56,085 nucleotides of DNA from Diphasiastrum complanatum (lineage: Eukaryota; Streptophyta; Lycopodiopsida; Lycopodiales; Lycopodiaceae), in the NCBI GenBank assembly GCA_029204225.1, contig MU833474.1:1-56085 (forward strand), written 5' to 3'. Below are positions 1-10,482 of this stretch, piece by piece. How positions within the stretch are numbered: the first letter of the stretch is position 1; each line of letters opens with the position of its first letter. Under the pieces are notes generated by a model. It was not told where the DNA came from, ran no database searches, and was given only the letters and a program-made list of their open reading frames with translations. A program made the translations under genes and the position numbers.

Positions 1-782
1 CAAAATCTCTAGATCCCGAGATGTATCTAAGTACTCTCTTTCCTAGCTTCCAATGAGCCTCACTAGGATCTTGCATAAATTGACTTAGTTTACCAACCAC
101 AAAGCTTAGATCAGGTCTTGTGATGGTTAACCATATAAGAGATCCTATTAGCTTTCTATAGAGAGTAATGTCCTTGAAGGATCTTTCATTACTTCTTGTA
201 GTTAGCTTTACATTTGATTCCATAGGAGTAGAAACAACTTTACAATCTTCCATATGAAACCTTTTTAGAATAGAGTTAACATACTTTTCTTGACATATGA
301 ATGTAGATTTAGAAGTTCTAATAATCTCTATTCCTAAGATATAATGAAGTTTACCAAGATCTTGAATTTCAAACTCTCTTTTGAGTGCCATCTTGATTTC
401 ATCTATATCTAGATTGTTACCACCACTTAAGATAATGTCATCAACATAGATCAAAAGTAAAGTGATATCATTTTCATTCAATCTAAAGTAGAGAGAATGA
501 TCATACTCACTCATAACAAAGTTTTGAGAAAGTAAGAAGGAATTGAGCTTAGCATACCAACTCCTTGGTGCTTGCTTTAGCCCATACAAACTCTTTTGGA
601 GATAGCACACATGATTAGGCTCATCATGTGAAACATAGCCCTCGGGTTGCTCCATGTAAATATCTTCTTCAAGATCACCATTCAAGAAGGCATTAGTAAC
701 ATCCATTTGCCACATATCCCAATCATAAAGAGTTGCAAGAGAGATTAGGATTCGAATAGTTACCATCTTTGCCACGGGTGCA
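1..782 (-). pseudogene. R1 reverse transcriptase continuation, out of frame with gag-pol
   Basis: Reading the minus strand in the +1-shifted frame gives the rest of the copia RT: a Q-M-D-V segment, the fingers/palm, a YVDD catalytic box (plus-strand coordinates about 430-450), the SLYGLKQAPRSWY stretch, and then the start of the linker to RNase H (QFMQDPSEAHWKLGKR). No stop was seen in it before the window edge. It is separated from the upstream frame only by the single-base slip near 783-786, so the break may be recent or a sequencing error in a homopolymer. Confidence 0.85.
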
Positions 783-3416
783 AAAGGTCTCATCATAGTC
801 AATACCATATTCTTGAGCATACCCCTTTGCCACCAACCTTGCCTTGTACTTGTTGATTGATCCATCTTGATTTGTCTTGATCTTGAAGATCCACTTACAA
901 CCAATTGCCTTCTTGTCCTTTGGAAGCTTTACCAACCTCCATGTGTTGCTTTTGATGAGTGCTTGATGCTCATGATCCATGGCTTGGATCCATTCCTTCT
1001 TTTGAATTGCTTCACCTACACAAGTTGGTTCATCAAAAGAGGTAAGAAAAGCAAAGTTAGAGTTGTCCACCACTTGCTTTCCTTTTTCATCATAGGTTAG
1101 CCTTGATGGCTTAGCCCTTTGCCTTTGAGTCTTCCTTGAAGTTTGCTTTGGAGTGGCATCTCCATCTTCATCCAAGACATCTTGCACATCATGATGATTA
1201 GTAGGCACATCAACATCAACATCAACAACATTGGAAACATTCTCTTCATGAAAGATGACATCCCTACTTATGACAACTTTCTTTGTAGAAGGAATGTACA
1301 CTTTGTAAGCCTTGCTTACTTCACTATAGCCAACAAACACACCCTTCTTTGATGAAGGATCTTCTTTAGTTCTATCATCAAGTGTGATATTGACAAAACA
1401 TGTACATCCAAAGATCCTACAATGCTTGACACTCGGCCTTCTACCATAAAGAACCTCATGAGGAGTTTTACCATCCAAGGAAGCACTTGTCCATCTATTA
1501 CATAGATAGTTAGCACATGCTAAAGCTTCCCCCCAAAAAGACTTAGCAAGATTAGCATGTAGTCTCATTGCCTTGGCACATTCACAAAGGGTTCTATTCT
1601 TCCTCTCGGCCACTCCATTCTGTTGTGGAGTCCTAGGACTAGACATCTCCCTCTTAATCCCATGTGCTATACAAAAGTCTTTGAACCTATTTGAGGTGTA
1701 TTCCCCTCCATTATCAGATCTTAAGCATTTGATCTTTGTATTGAATTGGTTTTCCATTTCATTCTTGAACTTGACAAATGCAGCAAACACTTCATCCTTA
1801 CTTTTAAGAAGATAGATCCAAGTATACCTACTAAAGTCATCAATGAAAGTTGCATACATCTTTGCCCCACCATTGCTAGTTGTACTAGAAGAATGAATAT
1901 CAGAATGCACAAGTTGAAAAGCTTCTTTAGATCTAGAAGTAGATCTAGAATAAGCAAGTCTATGAGATTTGGACAAGGCACAATGTTCACAAACACTATT
2001 GTTTGCAACAAGACTTTTAGGGAGACCAAGAACAAGCTCTTTCTTTGCCATTACCTCCAAAGATTTGAAGTTGGGATGGCCCAACCTCTTGTGCCAAACT
2101 TCTTGGTTTGTCAATTGCTCCCTAGCCATACATCCTTCATGATTAGAGATCACACATGCATCAAGCTTGAAAAGTTTACCATGCCTCCTACCTTGAGCAA
2201 TCAAGGATCCACATTTACTTATCAAACATGCATCTCCAATGAACTCCACATCAAGTCCTTTGTCAATCATTTGACTTACACTAAGCAAATTCTTAGTGAT
2301 TGAAGGAATGTACAAAACATTTTCAAGATTTGCTTTCCTATTTGTTGAAAGGGAAATAGGAATAGTGCCTATGCCTTTGATGTCACATTGACCATCATTT
2401 GCAGTGTAGATGATGTTACCTTCTCCCTCATAAGACAATAAGGATGTAAAGTATTCCTTATGTCTTGTCATGTGAGATGAGGCTCCACTATCAATCCACC
2501 AAGGATCATTATCATCTATGTTGGCTAACAAACTTGAAGTCATAACAAGTGATTCACATGTGTTATGTTCTTCCTCATCTATTGTAAGATTTCCTTGCCT
2601 CTCTCCTTGCTCTCTTTTCTTCTTATAACATTCATTTGCAAAATGACCTTTTATCCCACAATAAAAGCACTTGAACTTTGACTTATTGTTCTTAGTAGAA
2701 GAGGAAGAGGAAGAGTGATCATCATGATCAAAGTTACCACCTTTGGACCATTTCCCTTTGCCTTTACCTTTGCCCTTGAATTTGCCTTTTGTGAAGAAAG
2801 CCTCTTCACCTCCACCTTGCAAGGATGCACCATCAAGCTTTGATTGCAACCTATGTTCTTCAGCCAATAAGATTTCTTGCAAGTCAACCACACTTGGCAA
2901 GACTCTTTGAATGGCAAAACTTTGCACAAGGTTAGCATGTTCATTTAGCAAACCATTCAACATAACTTGGACTATTTCACCATCTTTTATGTTCTCATCA
3001 ATGCATGCTAAATCATCACTTAGGGACTTAACTCTCAAGATAAATGCATGAGCACTTTCACCCTCTCTTTGCCTACTAGAAAATATTTGTCTCCTTAGGG
3101 TCAATACCCTAGATGTGGACTTTGATTCAAAGAGCTTCTTTAAGGCATTCCATGCCTCACTTGCACTTTGACACTTTCCAACTTCCTTGAGAAGTTCATT
3201 TGTAACATTCATTTTAATGATATGAAGAGCCCTTTTGGCCTTCTTATCAAACCTTTGTTGCTCTTGAAGTGTGAGAGGTCTCTCTTCAATTTCTGCAACT
3301 ATGTCCATGAGTTCATTCAACTCAAGTAAGGACTCCATCCTCACTTTCCAAGTAGAGTAGTTTGATGAACTCAACCTTTCACTAGACTCTAGCATGATCC
3401 CACCATTGGAAGCCAT
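723..3416 (-). CDS. copia gag-pol polyprotein: gag, protease, integrase, start of RT
   Basis: The 897-residue frame starts at an ATG at 3416. Gag (about residues 1-245) has the UBN2-type fold pattern and ends in a basic GKGKGK stretch. A CCHC zinc knuckle starts at C250 (CFYCGIKGHFANEC). The aspartic protease has D309 in WWIDSGASSHM. The integrase zinc site uses H442, H447, C476 and C479. The catalytic core shows D506, D568 and E604, matching the D-D-35-E spacing. RT begins near residue 800 (KARLVAKGYAQEYGIDY). The polyprotein would build the particle, mature itself, copy the RNA and insert the cDNA. Just after the ETF motif the frame slips by one base in a run of four A (plus strand, about 783-786) and ends in a 17-residue false tail. 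The remaining RT is readable in the next frame down to position 1. Confidence 0.93.
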   Translation of the reverse strand: MASNGGIMLESSERLSSSNYSTWKVRMESLLELNELMDIVAEIEERPLTLQEQQRFDKKAKRALHIIKMNVTNELLKEVGKCQSASEAWNALKKLFESKSTSRVLTLRRQIFSSRQREGESAHAFILRVKSLSDDLACIDENIKDGEIVQVMLNGLLNEHANLVQSFAIQRVLPSVVDLQEILLAEEHRLQSKLDGASLQGGGEEAFFTKGKFKGKGKGKGKWSKGGNFDHDDHSSSSSSTKNNKSKFKCFYCGIKGHFANECYKKKREQGERQGNLTIDEEEHNTCESLVMTSSLLANIDDNDPWWIDSGASSHMTRHKEYFTSLLSYEGEGNIIYTANDGQCDIKGIGTIPISLSTNRKANLENVLYIPSITKNLLSVSQMIDKGLDVEFIGDACLISKCGSLIAQGRRHGKLFKLDACVISNHEGCMAREQLTNQEVWHKRLGHPNFKSLEVMAKKELVLGLPKSLVANNSVCEHCALSKSHRLAYSRSTSRSKEAFQLVHSDIHSSSTTSNGGAKMYATFIDDFSRYTWIYLLKSKDEVFAAFVKFKNEMENQFNTKIKCLRSDNGGEYTSNRFKDFCIAHGIKREMSSPRTPQQNGVAERKNRTLCECAKAMRLHANLAKSFWGEALACANYLCNRWTSASLDGKTPHEVLYGRRPSVKHCRIFGCTCFVNITLDDRTKEDPSSKKGVFVGYSEVSKAYKVYIPSTKKVVISRDVIFHEENVSNVVDVDVDVPTNHHDVQDVLDEDGDATPKQTSRKTQRQRAKPSRLTYDEKGKQVVDNSNFAFLTSFDEPTCVGEAIQKKEWIQAMDHEHQALIKSNTWRLVKLPKDKKAIGCKWIFKIKTNQDGSINKYKARLVAKGYAQEYGIDYDETFCTRGKDGNYSNPNLSCNSL

Positions 3417-4576
3417 GATTCTAATGTTTCTTCAACTTTTAGGTTTTGTCCTAAAGCACTTAGCACTCACTTTTCTCTCAACAAATGATAGATAAAGAGA
3501 TCTATGAAGATTTAGGACCCTAAAACACTTCTATCTTGAACCTAGATGGTTTCCAAGCATAGAAAGGAAGATTGAAACACATGCAACACTTTGCACACAC
3601 TAAGAATGGATTACAAAATCAAACCAACCTGAACACACTCTTGCTTAAGCTCTCAAACTTTCCAGCAAGTGACCAAATCAAGTTATGGTGTGAAGAGTTA
3701 CTTGCATTCTTAGAAAATACCCAAAACTAGGATGCCAAGATTACCTAGTAATGAACAAACTTGATCAACATATGATCAACACACTAAGATATTGATTCAA
3801 CCTGTAAAACCACATGTAAACCACACTTCTAAAAGTTTATAAACTCCATCAAGTGATAAATACAAGATTTAGAGGTGAATGAATGAGCACACTTAGTGAA
3901 TCACAAGACTAGCTTCACTATCTTGTCAAATCTTGGTGTTTAGATGTAGATCTAAGATCACTTCACATGAGAATGTTCCTCAACCTGTTAAGAACCTGAA
4001 AACACACTTGCATAATGGTTAACACCTTCCAGCAAATGCTCCAATCAAATTACATAAGGAGAGTTACTTACATGCTCAACAAAGTACACCAAAATTTATG
4101 CCAAAATTGATGACAATCTTTACAATATGCTCTTCACAATGGAGCTTACAATATGTTCACCCAAAAAAGGGGATCTTTCATCCAAATGGGAGCTTTGCTC
4201 AGCCTTTAGGAGAATTACAACTCACTCAAAAGAGCATTTGTCATCCACTTAAGGAGAAGTTTCATCCACTTAAGGAGAGTGTTCATCCAAGAATGGAGAT
4301 TGTCAACAATAGGATTGAAAAGAACATTGTTAGTATTGAATATGCACAAGCCTCACAATCACAAATGATTAGGTGTTATGATCTGATCCAAAATAGTTTC
4401 TTTTCAGCCTCTGATCTTCAATAGACCTGAAATATGCTTTTGATCCACAAGTTCAACTCACAAAACAAAGGTTAGTAAGATTTGATCAACAAAGCAATGC
4501 AAAATCATGCTAGAACTTGATCAAACATCCAAATATCACCAAAAATGGAATACTTACTGTAAATAGAAGCCAACCA
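3417..4576 (-). other. R1 untranslated leader between PBS and gag
   Basis: No coding frame on the minus strand. It is long for a copia leader. Positions 4140-4310 contain imperfect copies of a roughly 21-base unit (CATCCACTTAAGGAGAAGTTT-like), which create a spurious plus-strand frame rich in HPLKE. Several phrases such as 'tcttagaaaatac/acttgcat' and 'caacctg' recur at wider spacing. A packaging or translation role is possible but not shown. Confidence 0.6.
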
Positions 4577-4588
4577 GCTCTGATACCA
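4577..4588 (-). promoter_or_regulatory. R1 primer-binding site (initiator Met tRNA)
   Basis: The minus strand reads TGGTATCAGAGC, the standard plant copia PBS complementary to the 3' end of initiator methionine tRNA. It directly follows the LTR end, which fixes the LTR boundary and the element's orientation. Confidence 0.95.
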
Positions 4589-5243
4589 TGTGAAAAATAC
4601 AGATCCTAAGTGGATCTAAACTCCAAGATCATTGGCTTGAATGCTTGCACTCCAAACTACATAAGCTAGGAATTGGCAACACATTCTATGCTACCTAGAA
4701 TGCAAAGAACTTGATCAAAAAGCATTTATCACAAATGGAAACTTCCATAAACATCAAGTGCGGCCCAAAATAGCATTATACAGTCCATAATACATCAGCC
4801 TACCACTTTTGGAAAGCACCTAAGATCATACACAATAGCTTGAAGACAATACACACAACAATGCTCTCAATGGAGGAAGAAACAATGACAATGATCTATT
4901 GATCTCAATGAAGCATACAAAAGGTTTCTCCAACCTGTTCTCCACGACTTCCCTACTATTTATGGATGAGGAAGATGACTCTCTCTCCTCTCTCTAGAAG
5001 GTACTTGACCCTAGATATTCCCTATATAGGAAAAATAGCTAAAAATGGCTTATATGACCAAAATACATCAAAATGGTCTCATTTTGAAGGGTATGAAGTT
5101 TGACACTTCATCATACTGAAAAAATACAGTAAATAAAAACATTGTGGCCTGGTTCACACGTGTGAAACTCCAGAACCAAAACTATTTACAATTTTAGCCA
5201 ATTTAGGCCTCAAACTAGCTAGGAAATGTTGACAATTTTCACA
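4589..5243 (-). repeat. R1 5' LTR (655 bp)
   Basis: The inner edge is set by the PBS. The outer edge is inferred from matching termini: TGTGAAAAAT at 4589 and ATTTTCACA ending at 5243 are near-perfect inverted repeats with TG...CA ends. The second LTR is outside the window, so identity cannot be measured. It holds a perfect 14-base palindrome TTCACACGTGTGAA at 5153-5166 containing a CACGTG G-box core. Confidence 0.85.
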
Positions 5244-6640
5244 GGTGGTAGTTGGTCTCCGCAAGACACTTGCAATGATCTATCAGCTGCTTCGGTAAGA
5301 TTATCAAAAACTGGGAATTTCTCAGAAGAACAGTAAACTGATGATAAACAATTAGATGGAAGGGAGAGTGGTGGTGACAACGGTAGATGGTGTGGACAAT
5401 AGACATGAGAATGGGCGCAGAATTATGGCAAGAGGTTGGTTGAAGAAGGAGACGGATTTTTTGATGCTTGTGTTTCTCTTTTCTGAAGGATCTACGTCAT
5501 GACTGGAATACTTCTGCTGATTGAGTATCTTTGGATTACCCATCTGCCTTCTTTAGCCTTGTCTTTTCATATTTGACTTGTGACCTTGGCTATCGATCTT
5601 GCTGATGTTGTTGTTGGCAGTGTAACTGCTCTAGTGGATCCAAGCAGATCCACTCTCTCTCCCCCCAAAAAATCTGTTGGTGGGGATGTTGTTGCTGGTA
5701 ACTGTTCATGCTCAGGACTGGATCGGTGTGTGGAACACGTAGTTGAAACTCGTTGAACATGCGACTGGCTAAAGATTGAACAAATTTTAGCTAAATTTGT
5801 TTCGATCTTGCTATAGTTGGCTCAAAGAATAATATGGCGATGAGATACAGGAATCAACTCTAATTTGACATGGATTTCTCATATGTCTCAAAAATCCTAA
5901 ACTGTTGTACAAGGGAATCTGAAGATGGATAGATGAATGAAAATGTGTCTTGGAGATGCTCTACAGAAGACTCTCGTGCAATAGCTATTTCTCATGCAAA
6001 AATCAATTACACAAAATAGCTGAAGAGAAACAAGAAAATAAACAAACGTTACAGAGAGTGAGAACTGTATAGCACTTGTGGAACAAAACTTGCATTCATC
6101 AACATTGATAATGTACCTTGATAGTTGCAATATTTCAGTTGTTTTGTAGAGTAATGTGATTTACTTTGACATGCTCTTGTCAAAACAAGACAGTGTTGGT
6201 TACACTAAATCTACCATCATTAATAGTAGATGTTGTAAGATATAGCTTGAGATGCAGGTATTATTGATGTACTATGTCCTGAAGACCTCTTTAAACAAGA
6301 GATTCAGAACCAAATCTCTATCTGGATTTCTGAATCCTAGAAATATTGTGATTTGGCACATTAGGAATCTTATCAGCATGTGGAAAGACAAATAGATTTG
6401 AGGTTGTGGAAGGGGAGAAAAACTATCAATTCCCTTTGGAGGTTGCTCTTGATTGGACATTGTAGCAGATGACGGAATATTGGTTTCGCTTTTCTTTCGA
6501 CAAGGACTCATTTCATATTAGTGTCTTTTGCATTATGGAGCTGGGGTATTGGATGGTGATGTAGAAGTTTACAAGAAACTTCTCGATTGAGCAGCAGGTT
6601 TAACTGTTGGTTGCTATGGTGCTCGTGTTGTTGTCATGAG
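5244..6640. other. intergenic DNA, no recognisable gene
   Basis: Only short unrelated frames on both strands (63-79 residues, none with a motif I recognise). No LTR ends, PBS or tandem repeats stood out. A purine/pyrimidine tract with CCCCCC lies near 5660. It may be worn retrotransposon sequence belonging to the gag fragment on its right. Confidence 0.5.
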
Positions 6641-6644
6641 GATC

Positions 6645-7118
6645 CTATTGTGATTCATAACTGACGTGACGGGCAGGTAGGATCTTAGTTGGTTGTTTCA
6701 GATAGTCTTTGAAACTGTGTTTTCTGATACAGTCAGGATACTCAGCATGGTACTTGGCCTTGATTGGACAATCAGCCATGAAGTGGCCAATTTCACCACA
6801 GATAAAACATCTAGTGTGCAATGGCGCTTGTATAACAACATAGCCATCTTGTATGGCTAATGGTTCAGGACTTTCTGGTCGATATTCGGGATAAGTCAAG
6901 GAATGTTAAGAATGTGATGGTTGTGCTTCATATTGTTGGACTGTATGTGCTTGGATAGGCGGATATGAAGGACAAGCATCAACAGGATGCATAGCCCGGC
7001 AGTGTGGGCACCATATTGTTTTTCGTCTATAAGGTACATGTGCAGGGTTTGACTGACCAGGCATACTGCTTTGGATAGACTTCAGAGTAGCTTGAAACTC
7101 ATTGGTGAGTTTCTCCAT
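6645..7118 (-). pseudogene. retrotransposon gag nucleocapsid fragment with two zinc motifs
   Basis: Two stretches in the same minus-strand frame, separated by one in-frame stop at 6906-6908, carry CPHCRAMHPVDAC (spacing C-X2-C-X3-H-X4-C) and CFICGEIGHFMADC (canonical C-X2-C-X4-H-X4-C). A gag nucleocapsid of this layout binds RNA during packaging. The text is unlike the copia gags of this window, so a Ty3/gypsy origin is likely but not proven. No protease or RT follows on the left. A cellular CCHC protein is the alternative. Confidence 0.6.
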
Positions 7119-7163
7119 CTATAGTTGGTGTTGCTTATTAAACAACTCCAACTAGGATTTCCA

Positions 7164-7405
7164 CCTCCGGTTGAGAGTGAAGTGAGGCCTTCGGTTGAGA
7201 TGTAAGCTAGGCCTCCGATTGAGATTTTGGCTGGGCCTCCAGTCGAGAGTGAGGTGAGGCCTTCAGTTGAGATGTAACACAGGGGCTCCGATTGGGATGT
7301 AACCCAGGCCTCCGATTGAGATTCAACACAGGGGCTCCGGTTGAGATGTAACACAGGCCTCCGGTTGAGATTCAACACAGGGGCTCCGATTGAGATGTAA
7401 TACAG
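7164..7405. repeat. 24-25 bp minisatellite, about ten units
   Basis: Degenerate head-to-tail copies built around CTCCGATTGAGATGTAACACAG. Units vary between CCGGTTGAGA, CCGATTGAGA and CAGTTGAGA, and every second or third unit gains one base (GGGGCT). Because most units are 24 bp, one minus-strand frame stays open across it (LTSLSTGG-like repeats), which explains the 98-codon frame at 7082-7378. It lies just upstream of the gag-like fragment on the same strand. Confidence 0.85.
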
Positions 7406-8654
7406 TAGTTAACACACAATCATAGAGTCAGGATGATACTGTCCAAGGACGGCCCTGTAATGATGCTATTCAAGAACGTGGCAAACTGTAAGTGTCAGAC
7501 TGCAGATGATGGCAGATCCAGATATGGATGATGTTGTTTATGGAGCGGATCATGGAAGAACATTGGAACAGGGATGTAGTAGAGATGTGCATGTGTTCAA
7601 GAGAAAATTGGTGACAAAGGTTGACAGATCCCCTACTCCAGAGGATCTGTTGGTTGTGTAAAAGCTCCTTTTCTTACTTATTATGCCTATTAGCAGAGAC
7701 GATGGGCTCTTGCTTAATGTTCTTTCTTGTTTCAAGCCCAAAATCAGGCAGAAGGGACAGGTTCTTGTTGTAGTATTGTCTTGCTTGTCATAGGACATCC
7801 AGATGGGTCACTCTTGAACTGAATGCACATGCATAATCAACCAAAATACAAGCCAATGTGTTCAACAAATGATCTACATTACTGCTCAGTTGAACAACGA
7901 TGGATTCCTACTTCTACTTTGCTGCAAAATGAACTGAAATCAGATCCTAAGCACTACTATACTTGCATAAATTGACAAAACAAGAAACAAGAACTAATCT
8001 ACAACATGTTAGAAGTCCAAGAATCAAGAAACCAACCAGTCTTTTAATTCTTGGACATCCCAAGAATATCAAAAACTAGAATGTTAGAGAATATGCAAGA
8101 TTTATGCCACATTTCTAGCCTATTTAGTTTACTTGAATGCTGGCTCCTACATTAATTCACAAGAAAACATGAAATCTAAACCACAACTAGGAAAGCAAGA
8201 AAACTAATCCACTCTAAATTCATAACCACACACAATATGAATGGAAGGGTATGATTATAGGGGCATCACTCAAGAAAACCATCATGATCAAGGAGCTCAA
8301 TGAATGCATCTAACTCATGGAGGCTCTTCTCATTTCAGCATGGAGTTGATACAATACACAAAAAGCTCCTCTTCACAAAGAGGGAGTCTCTTAAATTAGG
8401 TGGCATCCTAGTGGAATTTCCACATTTCACAAATTACAAGTGGAATAATGCTCTCCACTAGAGGTCACCATCAAAAGGTGGCTCACTCTACTTTCTTTAA
8501 GAGGGATCTACTTGCATTTATTACATTTGCTTAGAAATACTAGTTCCTACATGGTCATTCCATCTTACGGGATTCACCACGAGGCTTACACAGTTCTTGC
8601 TTGTCATTCCTAACTAGCATTTCTCGGCTCTCAGTCTTCGATCGTCTCGTCATC
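7406..8654. other. intergenic DNA between minisatellite and element A
   Basis: No coding motif on either strand. The one longer frame (7550-7798, minus) has no recognisable domain. 8240-8570 is AT-rich with loosely repeated CTCTTCACAAAGAG-like words. This is where the pol region of element A would be expected if A were complete, but no protease, integrase or RT text is visible. Confidence 0.5.
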
Positions 8655-9282
8655 TTAGAAACCTCCTCGGTCTAAGGTGAGAGGTGCTCTTGAGTTGCTC
8701 TGTCCGAGTACCTTGGGGATTTTATCAGAATCAGCCAACATGAATCTGTAGTCATATGCAGAATGTCCTTTCTTCTTGCAGTGCATGCAAGGTATTACTG
8801 GATTGAACCAGCATTTGTTGGTCGTATGGCCTGGTTTGTGGCAGTGATCACAGGAAGAAGATTGCTGATTCGAGGACTTTGTCTTCTCGAATATTGGCTT
8901 GTTTTTGTTCTTCTTCTTTCCTTTCATGAAGAGAGCCTTCTCTTGATCACTACTTCCCTCTCTTGTGTCCCTCATCAGTCTCTCATCAGCAACAAGAATG
9001 TCATATCTGGTAGACTTAGTATGCGCATTCTCAACAGCTGATAGGACATCGGTAGAGGTTTCATGAAGTACAACAACTGCTGTGGTGCTGGGACCTGATT
9101 CTCCTATCCTGATGCAGCGAGTTGAGCAAAGATCGTTTCGATATTCTATGTGCTGATCTAACTGGTTGCCATCCCACCATATGGATTGCAGCTGATTGTG
9201 AAGGTGCATGACTGAAGCTGCAGTCCTCACTTCATACTTCTGCTTTAATCTTTCCCATGCTGCATGGCTGCTTTCGTGGTCT
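8655..9282 (-). pseudogene. copia A gag, C-terminal part
   Basis: The minus-strand frame begins inside gag and runs through HAAWERLKQKYE, HLHNQLQSIWWDG and two zinc motifs: CDHCHKPGHTTNKC (canonical) and CMHCKKKGHSAYDY, in which the last cysteine has become tyrosine. Its N-terminal half is at 14366-14596, on the far side of element B. The two halves join in frame across one copy of the duplicated target ATTGA. It ends after a short tail with no protease. Confidence 0.88.
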
Positions 9283-9287
9283 TCAAT

Positions 9288-9561
9288 CACTTAGAATTTG
9301 CTTTGCATAGGAACACAGATCATGCTACATAGTAACACAGACAGAAAAAACTCTCCACAGCAAGCTCACATAGCAACTGTATTTCTCAAAATGAAATTAC
9401 ACTGTACATATAGTTGTTCACTCAGGCAATCCATGCATGACCTAGGTTGCCGTTGGCGGGACGCGTGTCCCGTCGACTTGCCTCATGGCGAGGCCAACTG
9501 ATCCTTATCCACTGATAGGACCCACAGTACAGTAACACAGTGATTCTACTTTAATTCTAAC
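9288..9561 (-). repeat. copia B 3' LTR
   Basis: Direct repeat of 14110-14360. The core 9311-9561 aligns without gaps, with about ten substitutions. On the minus strand it starts GTTAGAATTAAAG right after a polypurine tract (AAGGGAGAGA, 9562-9574 region). The outer 23 bp (9288-9310) have no counterpart in the other LTR. Confidence 0.85.
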
Positions 9562-9576
9562 TCTCTCCCTTAAAGT

Positions 9577-9671
9577 AGAGTCTACTTTTTATACATTCAT
9601 ATACATAGCTTCAAAGTCAACAAACTTTAAGTACAAAAAGCTTTGATCTAAACTTATCAAACTTTTCTCCA
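9577..9671 (-). pseudogene. copia B, last codons of pol and 3' untranslated stretch
   Basis: The minus strand encodes PLTGEKFDKFRSKLFVL and a stop. This is the normal C-terminal tail of a copia pol after the ...IFTK motif. In B it is cut off from the rest of RNase H because the adjacent segment (about 9672-10482) is inverted. A polypurine tract and the LTR follow. Confidence 0.8.
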
Positions 9672-10482
9672 GTAAGTGGCTAAGATGACAAATCTCAGCC
9701 TGATGCATTATTGCCTTGGAGTAGAAGTGTGGCAAAAAGGACATGAAGTGGGTTTAACACAGGTGAAGTATGTCAAAGAGTTGCTGCACAAGTCTAGGTT
9801 GCAGAATTGCAAACCAATAAATACTCCTATTGAACCAGGTAAAAAGTTTTCTAAGCTTGATGAGTCACAATCATTTGATGCTACGTTGTATAGACAACTA
9901 GTAGGGAGCTTGATTTACCTTACCACGACTAGACCAGATATATGCTATGTTGTTGGCATTGTAAGTCAGTTTATGGCAGCACCTACGGAAACGCATTGGA
10001 AGGCAGCTATATGCATTTTGCATTATGTGAAAGGCACTTTAGAGTATGGCTTGATTTACAGGAAGCATGATGGTTTACCTGAGTTGTGTGGCTATGTGGA
10101 TGCGGATTGGGGAGGTGACTATGATGATCATAGATCCACCACAGGGTATGTATTCCAGTTTTGTGGTAGTTGTTTTTCTTGGTCTAGTAAAAAGCAAAGT
10201 ACAATTGCTCTTTCCACCACGGAAGCAGAGTATAAGGCAATGTGTAGTGCAGCACAGGAAGCTATATGGTTGAGACAAATCTTGTAAGATGTTGGCATGA
10301 AGTAGAAAAATTCCATGACTTTACATAGCGACAGTCAGAGTGGCATTCAGCTAGCAAAGAATCCAGTGTTTCATGCAAGAATAAATACATTGAGATTCAG
10401 TATCACTTTATACGTGAGAGGTTGCTGAGTCGTGAAATTCATGTTGTTCATTGTAGCACAGAAGAACAACTAGCTAATATTT
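9672..10482 (+). pseudogene. copia B RT tail and RNase H, inverted relative to the rest of B
   Basis: The plus-strand frame (9676-10287) reads MTNLSLMHYCLGVEVW, then the linker (RLVGSLIYLTTTRPDI) and RNase H with DADWGGD, STTGYVF and STTEAEYKA. After a stop it continues as readable remnants to EEQLANIF at 10480. In an intact element this segment follows DLMEKF and precedes PLTGEKF. Those two flanks are both on the minus strand, at 10483 and 9671. So roughly 0.81 kb has been turned round, with little or no sequence lost. Confidence 0.9.

Larger units (their letters stand above)
1..5243 (-). mobile_element. Ty1/copia retrotransposon R1, nearly complete, 3' end outside the window
   Basis: On the minus strand the order is 5' LTR (4589-5243), PBS (4577-4588), a leader of about 1.2 kb, a long gag-pol frame (723-3416), then the rest of reverse transcriptase to the window edge. 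The order protease, integrase, RT is the copia order. RNase H and the 3' LTR lie beyond position 1. R1 is the best preserved element here: one large frame covers gag through integrase, with a single-base frameshift inside RT. Its gag resembles those of C, D and J, so these four are probably one lineage. Confidence 0.93.

Noticed and set aside
723-3416. Frames on the plus strand over R1 (867-2303) as separate genes
   Set aside because: They are shadows of the minus-strand gag-pol frame and show no motifs.
4098-4424. 108-codon plus-strand frame with HPLKE-like repeats
   Set aside because: Lies on the opposite strand of the R1 leader and owes its length to a short tandem repeat. No known domain.
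4577-4588. TGGTATCAGAGC sites as tRNA genes
   Set aside because: They are 12-base complements of tRNA 3' ends next to LTRs, with no cloverleaf around them.
7082-7405. Possible CRISPR-like or protein repeat array
   Set aside because: Units are adjacent, without spacers, and diverged: an ordinary minisatellite in a plant genome.
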